This document shows, piece by piece, positions 1-9,479 of a DNA stretch of 64,000 nucleotides; the first letter of the stretch is position 1; each line of letters begins with the position of its first letter. Made by a program: the position numbers and the translations under genes. The DNA lies in contig JAGATQ010000016.1 in NCBI GenBank assembly GCA_017621205.1, forward strand, positions 1 to 64,000, read 5' to 3'. Source of the DNA: Lachnospira sp. GTDB lineage: Bacteria > Bacillota > Clostridia > Lachnospirales > Lachnospiraceae. The notes under the pieces were generated by a model. That model saw only the letters and a list, made by a program, of their open reading frames with translations, searched no databases and had not been told where the DNA came from.

Positions 1-293
1 AGTAAAAACGGAGTCTCCTTCATTCGAACCAGTTCAAAATAACACTTGGCTATCTTTTCCTGTCCTTTTTACTGTTTTTAGGTGTTGCTTTTTGCAACTG
101 TTCCCATTCCTATCACTAGTAATTCCTTACTACCGATATCATGAAACTTTTTTGTCATTTTCAGGTTTGTCTTATTATTCAGTTATCAAGGTTGTCCTGC
201 ATGTGATTCTCTCCCTTAATCAACGGTTTGAATACATGCTGTGCTGCCTTTCTGCCTCATTTATTCTAGTGTTTTTCGTCGGCAACGAAATTA
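1..293 (-). other. Untranslated leader, probably of an rRNA operon beyond the left edge
   Basis: No convincing gene is seen here; the only open frame is short and lacks a ribosome binding site. Read on the minus strand, this is the first ~290 nt downstream of a near-consensus promoter. It contains a stretch, CTTGATAACTGAATA, that resembles the conserved antiterminator-like leader segments ahead of clostridial 16S genes. I infer a pre-rRNA leader whose 16S gene would start just outside the window. A long leader of some other highly expressed RNA is the alternative. Confidence 0.4.
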
Positions 294-322
294 ATAATAC
301 CACTTGAAATCTCCTTTGTCAA
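294..322 (-). promoter_or_regulatory. Strong sigma-A promoter facing out of the left edge
   Basis: On the minus strand the -35 is TTGACA (plus 317-322) and the -10 is TATTAT (plus 294-299) with a 17-bp spacer. Immediately upstream (plus 323-365) the minus strand is very A-rich, like an UP element. This strength with a long non-coding leader is typical of stable RNA operons. Confidence 0.7.
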
Positions 323-398
323 CATTTTTTTCAAATTTATTTTACGTCTTTTATTTTTCTTTAATTTGTGCGTTAATCATCAAACAATAGCATACTTA

Positions 399-1766
399 TT
401 ATACTAAATCTAAAGCCTGTACTACATTAGCAACACCAATTAATTTGATATTATTCATATCGTGTTTCATTTTTTTTAATTGCTCCAAATTACCGGATGG
501 TAATATACAGGTCCTAAATCCCAACTTTTCTGCCTCTCTTACTCGCTGTAATGGCATGGAAACTGCCCGGACTTCACCAGTTAACCCTACTTCGCCAAAT
601 ATAATAGTCGCTTCATCCAAAGCCCGGTTCTTATAGCTGGAGGCAATTGCCATAATAATTCCCAAGTCAATTGCCGGTTCATTTAACCGCATTCCCCCAG
701 CTACATTGACATAAGCATCACATCCGCCCAAAGAAAGTCCTGCCCTTTTCTCCAATACCGCCATGAGCAAATTCACCCGGTTGTAATCCAATCCTACTGT
801 AGTCCGTCTTGGCAGATTAAAACTAGTCTGTGAAACCAGTGCCTGTATCTCCATCAGCATGGGACGGGTTCCCTCTAAAGAACACACAACCACAGAACCA
901 GAAGCATCAACGGGACGTCCACTTAACATCACTTCCGAAGGATTCGTTACCTCCCGCAATCCTTCTGGCTGCATTTCAAATACACCAACTTCATCCGTGG
1001 AGCCAAAACGGTTTTTGGCACCACGAAGCATCCGGTAAACCGCGTGACGGTCACCTTCAAAATATAATACTGTGTCTACCATGTGTTCTAATGTTCTAGG
1101 ACCAGCAACCACCCCTTCCTTGGTTACATGTCCTACTATCCATATCGTAATTGCTTTTTGTTTGGCAATCTTCATCAGGCGTGCTGTTACTTCCCGAACC
1201 TGTGAAACACTCCCTGCTGCCGAGGTAACCTCTTCAGCATACATTGTTTGTATAGAATCAATCACCACCATCTGCGGATTGGTCTCCGTGATAGCACTCT
1301 CGATGGTATCTATAGATGTCTCGCAAAGAAGGGACATAGAGTCCTTAAACTCTCCTAAACGGTCTGCCCGCATCTTAATCTGTTGCAAGGATTCCTCACC
1401 GGATACATACAACATGCGAATATTATCTGCACTTAAATTACGGCAAATTTGTAACAGCAGTGTGGACTTGCCGATACCCGGGTCACCACCAACTAAAATT
1501 AGGGAGCCTTCAACAATCCCGCTCCCTAATACCCGGTCTAATTCACCAATATGTGTGCTAATCCTTCTCTCTTCCAAGGCTTCTACTTCACCTAGCGGAA
1601 CAGGACGGTTCCTTTGAACCTTCGCCCCTGACCTTTTGATGCTCTTCGCATGAACCGTCTCCTCAACAAAACTGTTCCACTCCTGACAGGAGGGGCATTG
1701 CCCCATCCATTTAGCAGATTCATAACCACATTGCTGACAGAAGAATATCTGTTTTACTTTTGCCAC
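399..1766 (-). CDS. radA: DNA repair protein RadA
   Basis: RadA (Sms) is a RecA-related ATPase and helicase that promotes branch migration in recombinational repair and transformation. The 455-residue protein has the usual length and layout: an N-terminal C4 zinc finger (Cys10, 13, 24, 27), a RecA-like core with Walker A GGDPGIGKS near residue 93, the RadA-specific KNRFG motif near residue 250, and a C-terminal Lon-protease-like domain. The start is GTG at 1766, three bases after the stop of the upstream gene, so the two are probably translationally coupled. In many clostridia radA lies near clpC, as here. Confidence 0.96.
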   Translation of the reverse strand: MAKVKQIFFCQQCGYESAKWMGQCPSCQEWNSFVEETVHAKSIKRSGAKVQRNRPVPLGEVEALEERRISTHIGELDRVLGSGIVEGSLILVGGDPGIGKSTLLLQICRNLSADNIRMLYVSGEESLQQIKMRADRLGEFKDSMSLLCETSIDTIESAITETNPQMVVIDSIQTMYAEEVTSAAGSVSQVREVTARLMKIAKQKAITIWIVGHVTKEGVVAGPRTLEHMVDTVLYFEGDRHAVYRMLRGAKNRFGSTDEVGVFEMQPEGLREVTNPSEVMLSGRPVDASGSVVVCSLEGTRPMLMEIQALVSQTSFNLPRRTTVGLDYNRVNLLMAVLEKRAGLSLGGCDAYVNVAGGMRLNEPAIDLGIIMAIASSYKNRALDEATIIFGEVGLTGEVRAVSMPLQRVREAEKLGFRTCILPSGNLEQLKKMKHDMNNIKLIGVANVVQALDLV

Positions 1767-1769
1767 AAC

Positions 1770-2183
1770 TTAAATTCTCTCAACTTGAATATGAACAAGC
1801 ATTCCTTCTCCCAATTCCACACTAATTGGAAGCTTACCACCAAGATTCGTCTTCATACTGCCAGCGTCAGTACTATTAATTACTACCTTATACTCACTCT
1901 CCGGCTCCAACTCCAATGTAATCATTGCATCCTCTTTTCCCTCGACAGAGAATGCTACTCTACTGTCTGTCACATTCAAATTGTGTACTACCGTTCCCGG
2001 TACAGACTCATATACGAACAAACCATTCCGTTCCAGTTTGGTAATCTCATGAAAAGTCTTAATCTTATATAAATCACCATCATGCTCAAAATCCGCTTTT
2101 TTCGTCTTAGTTGGCAAGGCATAATTACCAAAGCTGATAGTACCATCACTCTCTGTACGGATTAATTCTTCAATCACTGCCAT
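1770..2183 (-). CDS. Conserved small protein of unknown function, upstream of radA
   Basis: A 137-residue soluble, acidic protein with no signal peptide or membrane segment. It appears beta-rich, with alternating hydrophobic residues and a Gly/Leu-rich C-terminus. I recall similar proteins in Lachnospiraceae, sometimes labelled endosialidase-like, but nothing here shows enzymatic activity. It has a strong ribosome binding site (AGGAGGA, 8-9 bases ahead of ATG 2183). It is the first gene of a two-gene unit with radA. Function unknown. Confidence 0.75.
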   Translation of the reverse strand: MAVIEELIRTESDGTISFGNYALPTKTKKADFEHDGDLYKIKTFHEITKLERNGLFVYESVPGTVVHNLNVTDSRVAFSVEGKEDAMITLELEPESEYKVVINSTDAGSMKTNLGGKLPISVELGEGMLVHIQVERI

Positions 2184-2377
2184 AATATGCTCCTCCTAAA
2201 GTAATTTAACTTAGATAACTGCAAAACATGCTACTATAATGCGGTAATCATAAATTCATATAACTTAGCCTGCTACTCGAACCTATACCTGTGCAAAAGC
2301 ACAAATTAATACAAAAAATATGACTACCTGCAGATAAGCTCAAGTTTTACGGTTCTATATATTTCATTAACAAATTA

Positions 2378-2406
2378 AGTATAACAAATTTCGTCACATA
2401 TTGCTA
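2378..2406 (-). promoter_or_regulatory. Candidate promoter for the 137-residue gene and radA
   Basis: Minus strand TAGCAA (plus 2401-2406), 17-bp spacer, TATACT (plus 2378-2383). The -35 is weak but the -10 and spacing are good. It would leave a leader of about 190 nt that holds only a small TGTGC/GCACA hairpin; no known riboswitch is recognised in it. Confidence 0.4.
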
Positions 2407-2424
2407 GCGTTTGTCATATAAAAA

Positions 2425-2440
2425 CCAATATTTTTATTGG
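2425..2440 (-). terminator. Likely clpC terminator
   Basis: On the minus strand, CCAATA-AAAA-TATTGG is followed by TTTTTAT, starting 36 bases after the clpC stop. The stem is only 6 bp but the U-run is good. Confidence 0.55.
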
Positions 2441-2476
2441 AAATGATATCCTTACTTGCTTTATCCCCATTCAGCA

Positions 2477-4933
2477 TTATCTCTGCACCTTAAAGTACAG
2501 TTTCTTCTTCTTGGTAGTTACAACCACGCTATCTCCCTGTCTGATTTCCTCCCTCAGTATTGCATCTGCCATCGCATCCTCAAGCTCTGTCTGAATCGCT
2601 CTTCTAAGTGGTCTGGCACCATAAATCTTATCTGTCCCCTTTTCCAGCAGATAATCAACTGCCCGGTAATCACAACGAAGGGAAATGTCAAGCTGTTCCT
2701 TGGTTCGCTCCGCCAGATTAGAAACCATAAGATGAACAATGCTCTTTAAATTCTCCTTTGAAAGCATGTGGAATACAATCGTTTCATCTATACGATTGAT
2801 AAATTCAGGTTTAAACAGCCGCTTCACTTCATCCATCACTGCCTGTTTCATTTTCTCATGCTCCGCCTTGTTATCCTCCTTCGTGGCAAAGCCCAACTGC
2901 TTTGGTTCCACGATATTTTTAGCACCACAATTAGAAGTCATGATAATAATAGTGTTCTTGAAGCTTATTTTGCGCCCTTGCGAATCTGTAATATGTCCCT
3001 CATCTAACACCTGGAGTAAAATATTAAATACATCCCGGTGTGCCTTTTCTATCTCATCAAACAAAACTACAGAATACGGATGACGACGTACTTTCTCACT
3101 AAGCTGCCCCCCTTCTTCATAACCTACATAGCCCGGAGGAGAACCAATCATCTTGGAAACACTGTAGGATTCCATATATTCAGACATATCCACCCGTATA
3201 ATATTTTTTTCGTTACCAAACACCGTCTGTGCCAATGCCTTACAAAGCTCTGTTTTCCCAACACCTGTAGGTCCTAAGAAAAGAAATGTACCAATCGGAT
3301 GATTAGGTTCTTTCATGCCTACTCTTCCCCGCTTTACAGCATGTGCAACAGAACGAACCGCCTCATCCTGCCCAATCACCCGCTTGTGAAGCTCCTCCTC
3401 CAAATGTAATAACTGGGTCTTCTCCTCCTGTGCCAATCGGTTGACCGGAATCTTAGTAATAACAGAAACTACCTCTGCAATATCCTCTGCATAAATAGTG
3501 AGAGCATCACCATTATTAACTTCCTTCTGCTTTTTTAAGAGAATGCGGTTTAAGCTCTTTTGTTTCTTCTCCTGTTCCAGCTTTAATCGGCTCGCTTCCT
3601 TAAGCTCTCCAGCAAGTATTGCCTTTTCCTTTTCTTCAGCTAAAAGGGCAAGCTCCTGTTTTAATGCGGAAATTGATGCATTCTCATCCAGTCCGCCAAT
3701 CCTCTTTCTTGCAGCCGCCTCATCCATAACATCAATCGCCTTATCCGGCATAAAGCGGTCGTTAATATATCTTGCAGAAAGCTGTACTGCTGCCTCCAGC
3801 GCTTCATCTTTTAAAATAACACGATGATATTTCTCATAATGCGGGCGAAGTCCTTTTAAAATCTGTAAGGTCTGTTGCTCACTCGGCTCTTCCACCTCCA
3901 CTGGCTGGAACCGACGCTCCAAAGCAGCGTCCTTTTCTATATATTTGCGGTATTCCTCCTTAGTAGTTGCACCAATGACTTGTATCTCTCCTCTTGATAA
4001 TGCTGGTTTTAATATGTTGGATGCATCCATAGCCCCCTCAGCATTGCCTGCGCCTACAATAGTATGAATCTCATCAATAAATAAAAGAACATTACCATTA
4101 CCCTGTAATTCTTCTAATAATTTTTTAATACGCTCCTCAAATTCACCACGATACTTCGTTCCGGCAACCATACCGGACAAATCCAATGTTAATACCACTT
4201 TATCCTGAACAGATGCAGGAGCCACACCATCCGCAATATACTGCGCCAAGCCTTCTACTACTGCGGTCTTACCTACTCCGGGTTCTCCAAGCAGACAGGG
4301 ATTATTTTTATTTCTTCTACTTAGAATCTGAATCAGACGCTGAATCTCACCTTCTCTTCCAACAACGGGATCCAATCTCTGCTCTTTTGCAGCCTGCGTA
4401 AGATTTCTTGTATAGCGGTCCAGAATCGGCGTCTTACTCTTTGTCTTGGACTTTCCACTATGAAACATCGAATACTCACTTTTCGCCTTGTTGGAATCCA
4501 CACCCAGCACCACTAAAGTATCAACAAATATCTTTTGAACATTAACTCCGAGTGTTGTTAAGAAACGGACTGCAACCGCTTCCCGTTCCTTTATCAGTGC
4601 AAGCAGAATATGTTCCGTTCCAGCAAGTGCCTGTCCATAGAAGCTGGCTTCCTTGACTGCCATATCCATAACCCGCTTTGCCCGCGGAGTAAACTTACCC
4701 TTACTCTTAGTCACAATCCCCCCCTCAGAAATAATAAGCTGGTCAGCCAGCTTTAGTACAAGATCAAGCTCCACTCCATTCTCTGTTAAAATCTGGTATG
4801 CTACACCCTTCCTTTCTTTTAACAAACCAATCAGTATGTGCTCCGTCCCAACAAACTCCTGCTTCATGGAGGCTGCTGTACGGACTGCTGCACTAATTGC
4901 AAAATTGGCATTCTGTGTAAATTGGTTCTGCAT
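2477..4933 (-). CDS. clpC: ATP-dependent Clp protease ATPase subunit ClpC
   Basis: An AAA+ unfoldase that feeds substrates to ClpP and controls stress and development proteins. An N-terminal double Clp repeat (about residues 1-145) is followed by AAA-1 (Walker [10 protein letters not shown]), a UVR-like coiled middle region (about 400-470) and AAA-2 (Walker [10 protein letters not shown], Walker [11 protein letters not shown]), then the ClpB-type D2 small domain. The start is set at 4933 (MQNQFTQ), which has AGGAGG 5 bases upstream; the longer frame to 4972 has no such site. That gives 818 residues, normal for ClpC. It lies behind a GntR regulator whose TAG stop sits in the ribosome binding site of clpC, instead of the ctsR-mcsAB arrangement of Bacillus. 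Confidence 0.95.
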   Translation of the reverse strand: MQNQFTQNANFAISAAVRTAASMKQEFVGTEHILIGLLKERKGVAYQILTENGVELDLVLKLADQLIISEGGIVTKSKGKFTPRAKRVMDMAVKEASFYGQALAGTEHILLALIKEREAVAVRFLTTLGVNVQKIFVDTLVVLGVDSNKAKSEYSMFHSGKSKTKSKTPILDRYTRNLTQAAKEQRLDPVVGREGEIQRLIQILSRRNKNNPCLLGEPGVGKTAVVEGLAQYIADGVAPASVQDKVVLTLDLSGMVAGTKYRGEFEERIKKLLEELQGNGNVLLFIDEIHTIVGAGNAEGAMDASNILKPALSRGEIQVIGATTKEEYRKYIEKDAALERRFQPVEVEEPSEQQTLQILKGLRPHYEKYHRVILKDEALEAAVQLSARYINDRFMPDKAIDVMDEAAARKRIGGLDENASISALKQELALLAEEKEKAILAGELKEASRLKLEQEKKQKSLNRILLKKQKEVNNGDALTIYAEDIAEVVSVITKIPVNRLAQEEKTQLLHLEEELHKRVIGQDEAVRSVAHAVKRGRVGMKEPNHPIGTFLFLGPTGVGKTELCKALAQTVFGNEKNIIRVDMSEYMESYSVSKMIGSPPGYVGYEEGGQLSEKVRRHPYSVVLFDEIEKAHRDVFNILLQVLDEGHITDSQGRKISFKNTIIIMTSNCGAKNIVEPKQLGFATKEDNKAEHEKMKQAVMDEVKRLFKPEFINRIDETIVFHMLSKENLKSIVHLMVSNLAERTKEQLDISLRCDYRAVDYLLEKGTDKIYGARPLRRAIQTELEDAMADAILREEIRQGDSVVVTTKKKKLYFKVQR

Positions 4934-4943
4934 ATCGGTCCTC

Positions 4944-5312
4944 CTAATCATCAAATTCCAGATACATATCATGTATAATCTGTTGCAGTTCTTCTACTGC
5001 AATATCCCTGCAAATTGCTTCTGCCACCATCAGCTTCATTGCCATATTCAGACTGTCCATGGGCTGATTCTGCACCTCAATATGAACCACTGCCCCCCGG
5101 CGGCGATCCATCAATAGATATCCCTCCTGCCGAAGCATGGCATACGCCTTGTTCACTGTATGCATATTCACACCAAGCTCCTCAGCTAACTGTCTAACAG
5201 AAGGGAGAGACTCTCCATCATGAAGCTGCTCCCTTGCAATACCTAAAACAATCTGATTCCGAAGCTGAATATAAATGGCTTCATCACTATTAAAGTCAAT
5301 ATGAATCCGCAT
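4944..5312 (-). CDS. GntR-family (YtrA-type) transcriptional regulator
   Basis: A short GntR regulator of about 122 residues with an N-terminal winged helix (SVRQLAEELGVNMHTVNKAYAML) and a short helical tail instead of a ligand-binding domain, as in the YtrA subgroup. The start is placed at 5312 (MRIHIDF) because AAGGA lies 8 bases upstream; the longer start at 5321 would abut that site. The stop overlaps the Shine-Dalgarno of clpC, so clpC is co-transcribed and probably coupled. A promoter with an inverted repeat over the -10 lies just upstream, which suggests autoregulation and hence control of clpC. The effector is unknown. Confidence 0.88.
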   Translation of the reverse strand: MRIHIDFNSDEAIYIQLRNQIVLGIAREQLHDGESLPSVRQLAEELGVNMHTVNKAYAMLRQEGYLLMDRRRGAVVHIEVQNQPMDSLNMAMKLMVAEAICRDIAVEELQQIIHDMYLEFDD

Positions 5313-5344
5313 ATTCCACATCCTTTATCTTCTTTGCATTATAA

Positions 5345-5393
5345 GTTATAGCTGTTATACACATAATATAACATAGATTTTAAAAAAGAACAA
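5345..5393 (-). promoter_or_regulatory. Promoter and candidate GntR operator of the gntR-clpC operon
   Basis: Minus strand: TTGTTC (plus 5388-5393), 17-bp spacer, TATATT (plus 5365-5370). A perfect inverted repeat GTTATA-N7-TATAAC spans plus 5354-5372 and covers the -10; a third half-site, GTTATA, lies at plus 5345-5350. Binding here would block initiation. The identity of the repressor as the adjacent GntR protein is inferred. Confidence 0.6.
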
Positions 5394-5456
5394 GAAAAGA
5401 TTCCGATTGTATTACTAAGACGGTTAAGTATTGTTAATATGAAAAGACATACCTGT

Positions 5457-6242
5457 CTATAACACTTCCCTGTGAATTATTTTCATGACACCCTGATCTT
5501 TGTTAGAGGGAGCAATATGGGCAGCAATCTCTTTCAGCTTTTCGTGGGCATTCTCCATGGCATAGCTTTCCTTGGCCTCTAATAGCAGCTCATAATCATT
5601 AAGATAATCTCCAAAAGACATTGTTTCCTCACGCGAGACACCAAGCTTTTCCTGTATTGTCCGAAGTGCAGCACCCTTATTAACCCCGGGATTCATTACA
5701 TCTACCCAGTGTGCTCCGGAAATCTGAATATTAAGTTGCCTTCCAAACCTTTTCGTCAATTTAGGATAAATATGCTGCTCAATTGCCTTTTCATCAAAGA
5801 TAGCTATTTTAAATATATCATCCTGCACGGCAAGATTATCTTCAACCAGTATCTGATTCACATAATAATGGGCAATCTCCTCCTCTGCCTCCTCTGTTCC
5901 AAAATACTCATGATAAGTTGCCTTCGTTCCACAAAGCAACAATTTCCCACCAATTTCACGGCAGCAGTGAACAACCTCCTCAACTAACCGCTTTGGAATA
6001 ACCGACAAATTAAGGCTCTTCTGCTGATACATCACATACGAACCATTATCACAGATAAACACCAGCTCTTTTAAATAGTTAGAAAACTGCTGTTTCAGGG
6101 TAGCATAAGACCTACCACTGGCAATGGCAAAATATATGTTCTGCTCATAAAGCTTTTTAATAACTTCGTCAAAATCCGGTGGTAATTCCCGGTTCTCATC
6201 AAGCAAGGTTCCATCCATATCTGTCGCAATCAGACGTATCAT
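5457..6242 (-). CDS. Cof-type HAD-superfamily phosphatase
   Basis: A 261-residue haloacid dehalogenase hydrolase of the Cof/YidA group, which dephosphorylates sugar phosphates or related small metabolites. It has motif I DMDGTLLD at residues 8-15 with nucleophile Asp8 and acid/base Asp10, the SGR motif near residue 42, a C2B cap in the middle, and motif IV as GDYLNDYELL near residue 215. Motif IV is usually GD..ND, and both Asp positions are present. It appears to be a single-gene unit. The substrate cannot be read from the sequence. Confidence 0.9.
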   Translation of the reverse strand: MIRLIATDMDGTLLDENRELPPDFDEVIKKLYEQNIYFAIASGRSYATLKQQFSNYLKELVFICDNGSYVMYQQKSLNLSVIPKRLVEEVVHCCREIGGKLLLCGTKATYHEYFGTEEAEEEIAHYYVNQILVEDNLAVQDDIFKIAIFDEKAIEQHIYPKLTKRFGRQLNIQISGAHWVDVMNPGVNKGAALRTIQEKLGVSREETMSFGDYLNDYELLLEAKESYAMENAHEKLKEIAAHIAPSNKDQGVMKIIHREVL

Positions 6243-6299
6243 ATAAATCCTCCATATTCTTTCATGATAATATAATTATTCAACAGTTCTGTATACAAA

Positions 6300-6330
6300 A
6301 AGCGGCTGGTATCAGTTTACCCAACCGCTT
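6300..6330 (-). terminator. Intrinsic terminator of the purine operon
   Basis: On the minus strand a 10-bp stem with one G-U pair (AAGCGGTTGG/CCAGCCGCTT) and an 11-base loop is followed by TTTTTGT, 13 bases after the purD stop. Confidence 0.8.
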
Positions 6331-6343
6331 GTATTATATAACA

Positions 6344-7615
6344 CTACGCCTCCTCAATCGCCTTCCCGATATCATGACGCATATATTTGTTATCAAAGGA
6401 AATCCACTCTGTTGCCGCATAGGCATTGGCTCTTGCCTTTACCAAATCCTCTCCCTTAGCAGTTACCCCAAGTACACGTCCACCATTAGTAACAACACCA
6501 GCCGCAGTCTGCTTCGTCCCTGCGTGGAACACATAATAGTCTTCCTTATCCTTAAAGGTATCCAGACCATCAATCAAAAATCCCTTATCATAGTGCTCTG
6601 GATATCCGTCGGATGCCAACACAACGCATACCGCCGCATTATCTTCAAATTGCAAATCAATTTCATCGAGTTTTCCATCGATACATGCCTCGCAAACATC
6701 AATAATATCATTCTTCATCCTTGGCAAAACTACCTGTGCTTCTGGGTCACCAAAGCGGGCATTGTACTCCAACACCTTTGTCCCCTTCTCTGTAATCATC
6801 AAACCACAGAACAAAACGCCAACAAATGGTCTTCCCTCTGCCGCCATCGCATCCATGGTCGGCTGGTATACCTTTTCCATACAAAACTGAGCAATCTCTT
6901 CTGTATAAAAAGGACTTGGTGAAAAGGTTCCCATACCACCGGTATTCAAGCCCTGGTCTCCATCCTTGGCACGCTTGTGGTCCTGAGCCGAGGTCATGGT
7001 TTTAATATGTTTACCATCGCAGAAGCACAGTACTGATACCTCCCGGCCAGTCATAAACTCCTCAATCACAATCCGGTCACCAGCAGAGCCAAACTGCTTG
7101 TCCAGCATCAGCGTCTTCACACCCTGCTGTGCCTCTTCCTTCGTATTACAGATTAACACACCCTTGCCCAGTGCCAAGCCATCTGCCTTTAATACAATCG
7201 GATAATCTGCTGTTTCCAGATAGCAAAGGGCATCCTCAGAAGAATCAAAGGTTTCATAAGCCGCTGTCGGAATGTTATATTTCTTCATCAAATCCTTGGA
7301 AAATGCCTTGCTACCCTCGATAATTGCGGCATTCTTTCTTGGACCAAAAACACGCAGTCCCTGTGCCTCAAAGGCATCTACCATACCTGCAACAAGCGGG
7401 TCATCCATGCCTACAATCGTCAAATCAATCTCCTTCTCCTTGGCAAATGCTACCATCTCTGCAATATCCATAGCCGGAATCGGTACACACTCTGCCAGCT
7501 CACCAATTCCTGCATTACCCGGTGCACAATATATCTTATCCACCCGTTTACTCTTTGCAACACTTGTTACAATAGCGTGTTCACGACCACCACTGCCAAC
7601 AACTAATACTTTCAT
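6344..7615 (-). CDS. purD: Phosphoribosylamine--glycine ligase
   Basis: GAR synthetase, the second step of de novo purine synthesis: phosphoribosylamine + glycine + ATP to GAR. The 423-residue protein has the normal length, with an N-terminal Rossmann-like domain starting VLVVGSGGREHAI, an ATP-grasp core (KADGLALGKGV, YNARFGDPEAQ) and the C-terminal PurD domain. It is the last gene of a purM-purN-purD unit, 32 bases after purN, and is followed by a clear terminator. Confidence 0.97.
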   Translation of the reverse strand: MKVLVVGSGGREHAIVTSVAKSKRVDKIYCAPGNAGIGELAECVPIPAMDIAEMVAFAKEKEIDLTIVGMDDPLVAGMVDAFEAQGLRVFGPRKNAAIIEGSKAFSKDLMKKYNIPTAAYETFDSSEDALCYLETADYPIVLKADGLALGKGVLICNTKEEAQQGVKTLMLDKQFGSAGDRIVIEEFMTGREVSVLCFCDGKHIKTMTSAQDHKRAKDGDQGLNTGGMGTFSPSPFYTEEIAQFCMEKVYQPTMDAMAAEGRPFVGVLFCGLMITEKGTKVLEYNARFGDPEAQVVLPRMKNDIIDVCEACIDGKLDEIDLQFEDNAAVCVVLASDGYPEHYDKGFLIDGLDTFKDKEDYYVFHAGTKQTAAGVVTNGGRVLGVTAKGEDLVKARANAYAATEWISFDNKYMRHDIGKAIEEA

Positions 7616-7647
7616 GTTCTGCCTCCTTGACTATATGTATATAAACA

Positions 7648-8277
7648 TTAATTATTCTTTATTGTTACCTTACCATCAGTGACTGTCACCCTGCCATTGG
7701 CAATCAAATCAATTGCCTTGGGCATAATCTTCCACTCTGCCTGCTCCATAATACGCTGTTGGAGTGTCTTTGGCGTATCCTCCTCCAACACCTCCACCGG
7801 CTGTTGCAGTATGATTGGTCCCGTATCGGTTCCCTTATCCACAAAATGAACGGTAGCTCCCGATACCTTAACGCCACGTTCTAATGCTTTTTCATGTACC
7901 TTCAAGCCATAAAATCCAGTACCGCAAAAGGATGGTATCAATGAGGGGTGGATATTGATAATCCGATTTTCGTAAGCCTCAATCATCGCCTCAGGAATCA
8001 CTACTAAAAATCCAGCCAGCACGATTAAATCCACATTATATTCCTGCACCTTGGCAAGCAATGCGGCATTGAATGCCTCTCTGCTTTCATACTCCTTAGG
8101 AGAAATAACAAGAGCATCTATCCCTGCATTCCTGGCACGTTCCAAGGCATATACCCCGGGATTATTGCTAATCACAACAGAAATCTCTGCATTGGTAATC
8201 GTCCCATCTACTACACCATCAATAATTGCTTGAAGATTCGTTCCACCACCGGAAACCATAACTGCAATTTTTAGCAT
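7648..8277 (-). CDS. purN: Phosphoribosylglycinamide formyltransferase
   Basis: GAR transformylase (10-formyl-THF dependent), third step of purine synthesis. Of 209 residues, the N-terminus MLKIAVMVSGGGTNLQ carries the phosphate-binding GGGTN loop. The IHPSLIPSF motif carries the catalytic Asn/His region, and the TVHFVDKGTDTGPII motif carries the catalytic Asp. The start overlaps the end of purM by 7 bases, so the two are translationally coupled. Confidence 0.96.
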   Translation of the reverse strand: MLKIAVMVSGGGTNLQAIIDGVVDGTITNAEISVVISNNPGVYALERARNAGIDALVISPKEYESREAFNAALLAKVQEYNVDLIVLAGFLVVIPEAMIEAYENRIINIHPSLIPSFCGTGFYGLKVHEKALERGVKVSGATVHFVDKGTDTGPIILQQPVEVLEEDTPKTLQQRIMEQAEWKIMPKAIDLIANGRVTVTDGKVTIKNN

Positions 8278-9296
8278 ATTGTAACACCCTTCTCTCCTGC
8301 CTTTATTTCTCCAATAACATAGGCTTCATCACCCACTGCACACAACGCCTCTACTGCCTTATCTACATCCGCAGAATCTAAAGCAATGACCATACCAATA
8401 CCCATATTGAAGGTATTGTACATCATCTCTTCCGAAACATCCCCATTTTTTTGTATCAGCTTAAAAATAGCCGGAACCTCATAGCTATCCTTCTTTACGA
8501 CGGCATGTGCACTGTCTGGAAGCATGCGTGGAATATTCTCATAAAATCCACCACCTGTGATATGGGAGCAGCCCTTAATCCGAACTCCTGCTTCCTTGAC
8601 ACTGCGGAGTGCCTTAACATAAATTCTCGTAGGAGCAAGCAATGTCTCACCCAAGGTTTTACCAAGCTCCTCATAATAGGTATCAAGAGATTCCCTTGTC
8701 ATTTCAAACACTTTTCGAACCAGTGAAAATCCGTTGCTATGCACTCCGGTGGAAGCAATTCCTACCAAAACATCTCCATCCGTAATCGTTTCCCCTGTAA
8801 TCAGCTCCTTCTGGTCACATACACCAACAGCAAAGCCAGCCAAATCATAATCATCCTCCGGCATCAATCCCGGATGCTCTGCTGTCTCCCCACCAATCAA
8901 AGCGGCATCTGACTGCACACACCCTTCCGCTACTCCGCTTACAATGGAAGCAATCTTCTCCGGATAATTCTTACCACATGCTATATAGTCAAGGAAAAAT
9001 AATGGTTCGCCACCTGCACAGGCAATATCATTGACACACATTGCCACCGCATCAATGCCTATGGTATCATGCTTGTCCATAATCATCGCAAGCTTCACCT
9101 TGGTGCCGCAGCCATCGGTTCCAGACAACAGTACTGGCTCCTCCATCTCCTTAATTTTCTTAAGGGAAAATGCCCCCGAAAAGCCACCAAGATTGGTTAA
9201 CACCTCTTCTCTCATCGTCGCCTGAACATGCTTCTTCATCAACTCAACCGATTTATAACCCGCCTCAATATCAACCCCGGCTTTTTTGTAATCCAT
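8271..9296 (-). CDS. purM: Phosphoribosylformylglycinamidine cyclo-ligase
   Basis: AIR synthetase, the ATP-dependent ring closure in purine synthesis. The 341-residue protein has a normal length and begins MDYKKAGVDIEAGYKSV, the usual AIR synthase start. The catalytic region includes SGTDGCGTKVKLA (about 58-70) and the glycine-rich ITGGGFYENIPRML near residue 245. It is the first gene of the purM-purN-purD unit, with AGGAGGAGAAA ahead of ATG 9296. The 183-bp upstream gap is AT-rich with no clear purine riboswitch. Confidence 0.97.
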   Translation of the reverse strand: MDYKKAGVDIEAGYKSVELMKKHVQATMREEVLTNLGGFSGAFSLKKIKEMEEPVLLSGTDGCGTKVKLAMIMDKHDTIGIDAVAMCVNDIACAGGEPLFFLDYIACGKNYPEKIASIVSGVAEGCVQSDAALIGGETAEHPGLMPEDDYDLAGFAVGVCDQKELITGETITDGDVLVGIASTGVHSNGFSLVRKVFEMTRESLDTYYEELGKTLGETLLAPTRIYVKALRSVKEAGVRIKGCSHITGGGFYENIPRMLPDSAHAVVKKDSYEVPAIFKLIQKNGDVSEEMMYNTFNMGIGMVIALDSADVDKAVEALCAVGDEAYVIGEIKAGEKGVTIC

Positions 9297-9479
9297 GTGT
9301 TTCTCCTCCTGAATTTTATTTTATATGTGTCATAAATGTAAGACATACATATTTATAATAACATACTCCCCAATATTTTTACACATAAAATACAATTTTT
9401 TTAGGCTAATATCTCAGACCTCAATGAAATATTGAATGAATAAGCCTTATATGCATATAATGATGTTTTATTCCGACAC

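Noticed and set aside
92..307. 71-residue open frame at the left edge
   Set aside because: No ribosome binding site, odd composition, and it runs antisense across a strong promoter and its leader.
2184..2377. Possible riboswitch in the long leader of the radA unit
   Set aside because: Only a 5-bp hairpin is visible, with no conserved riboswitch core.
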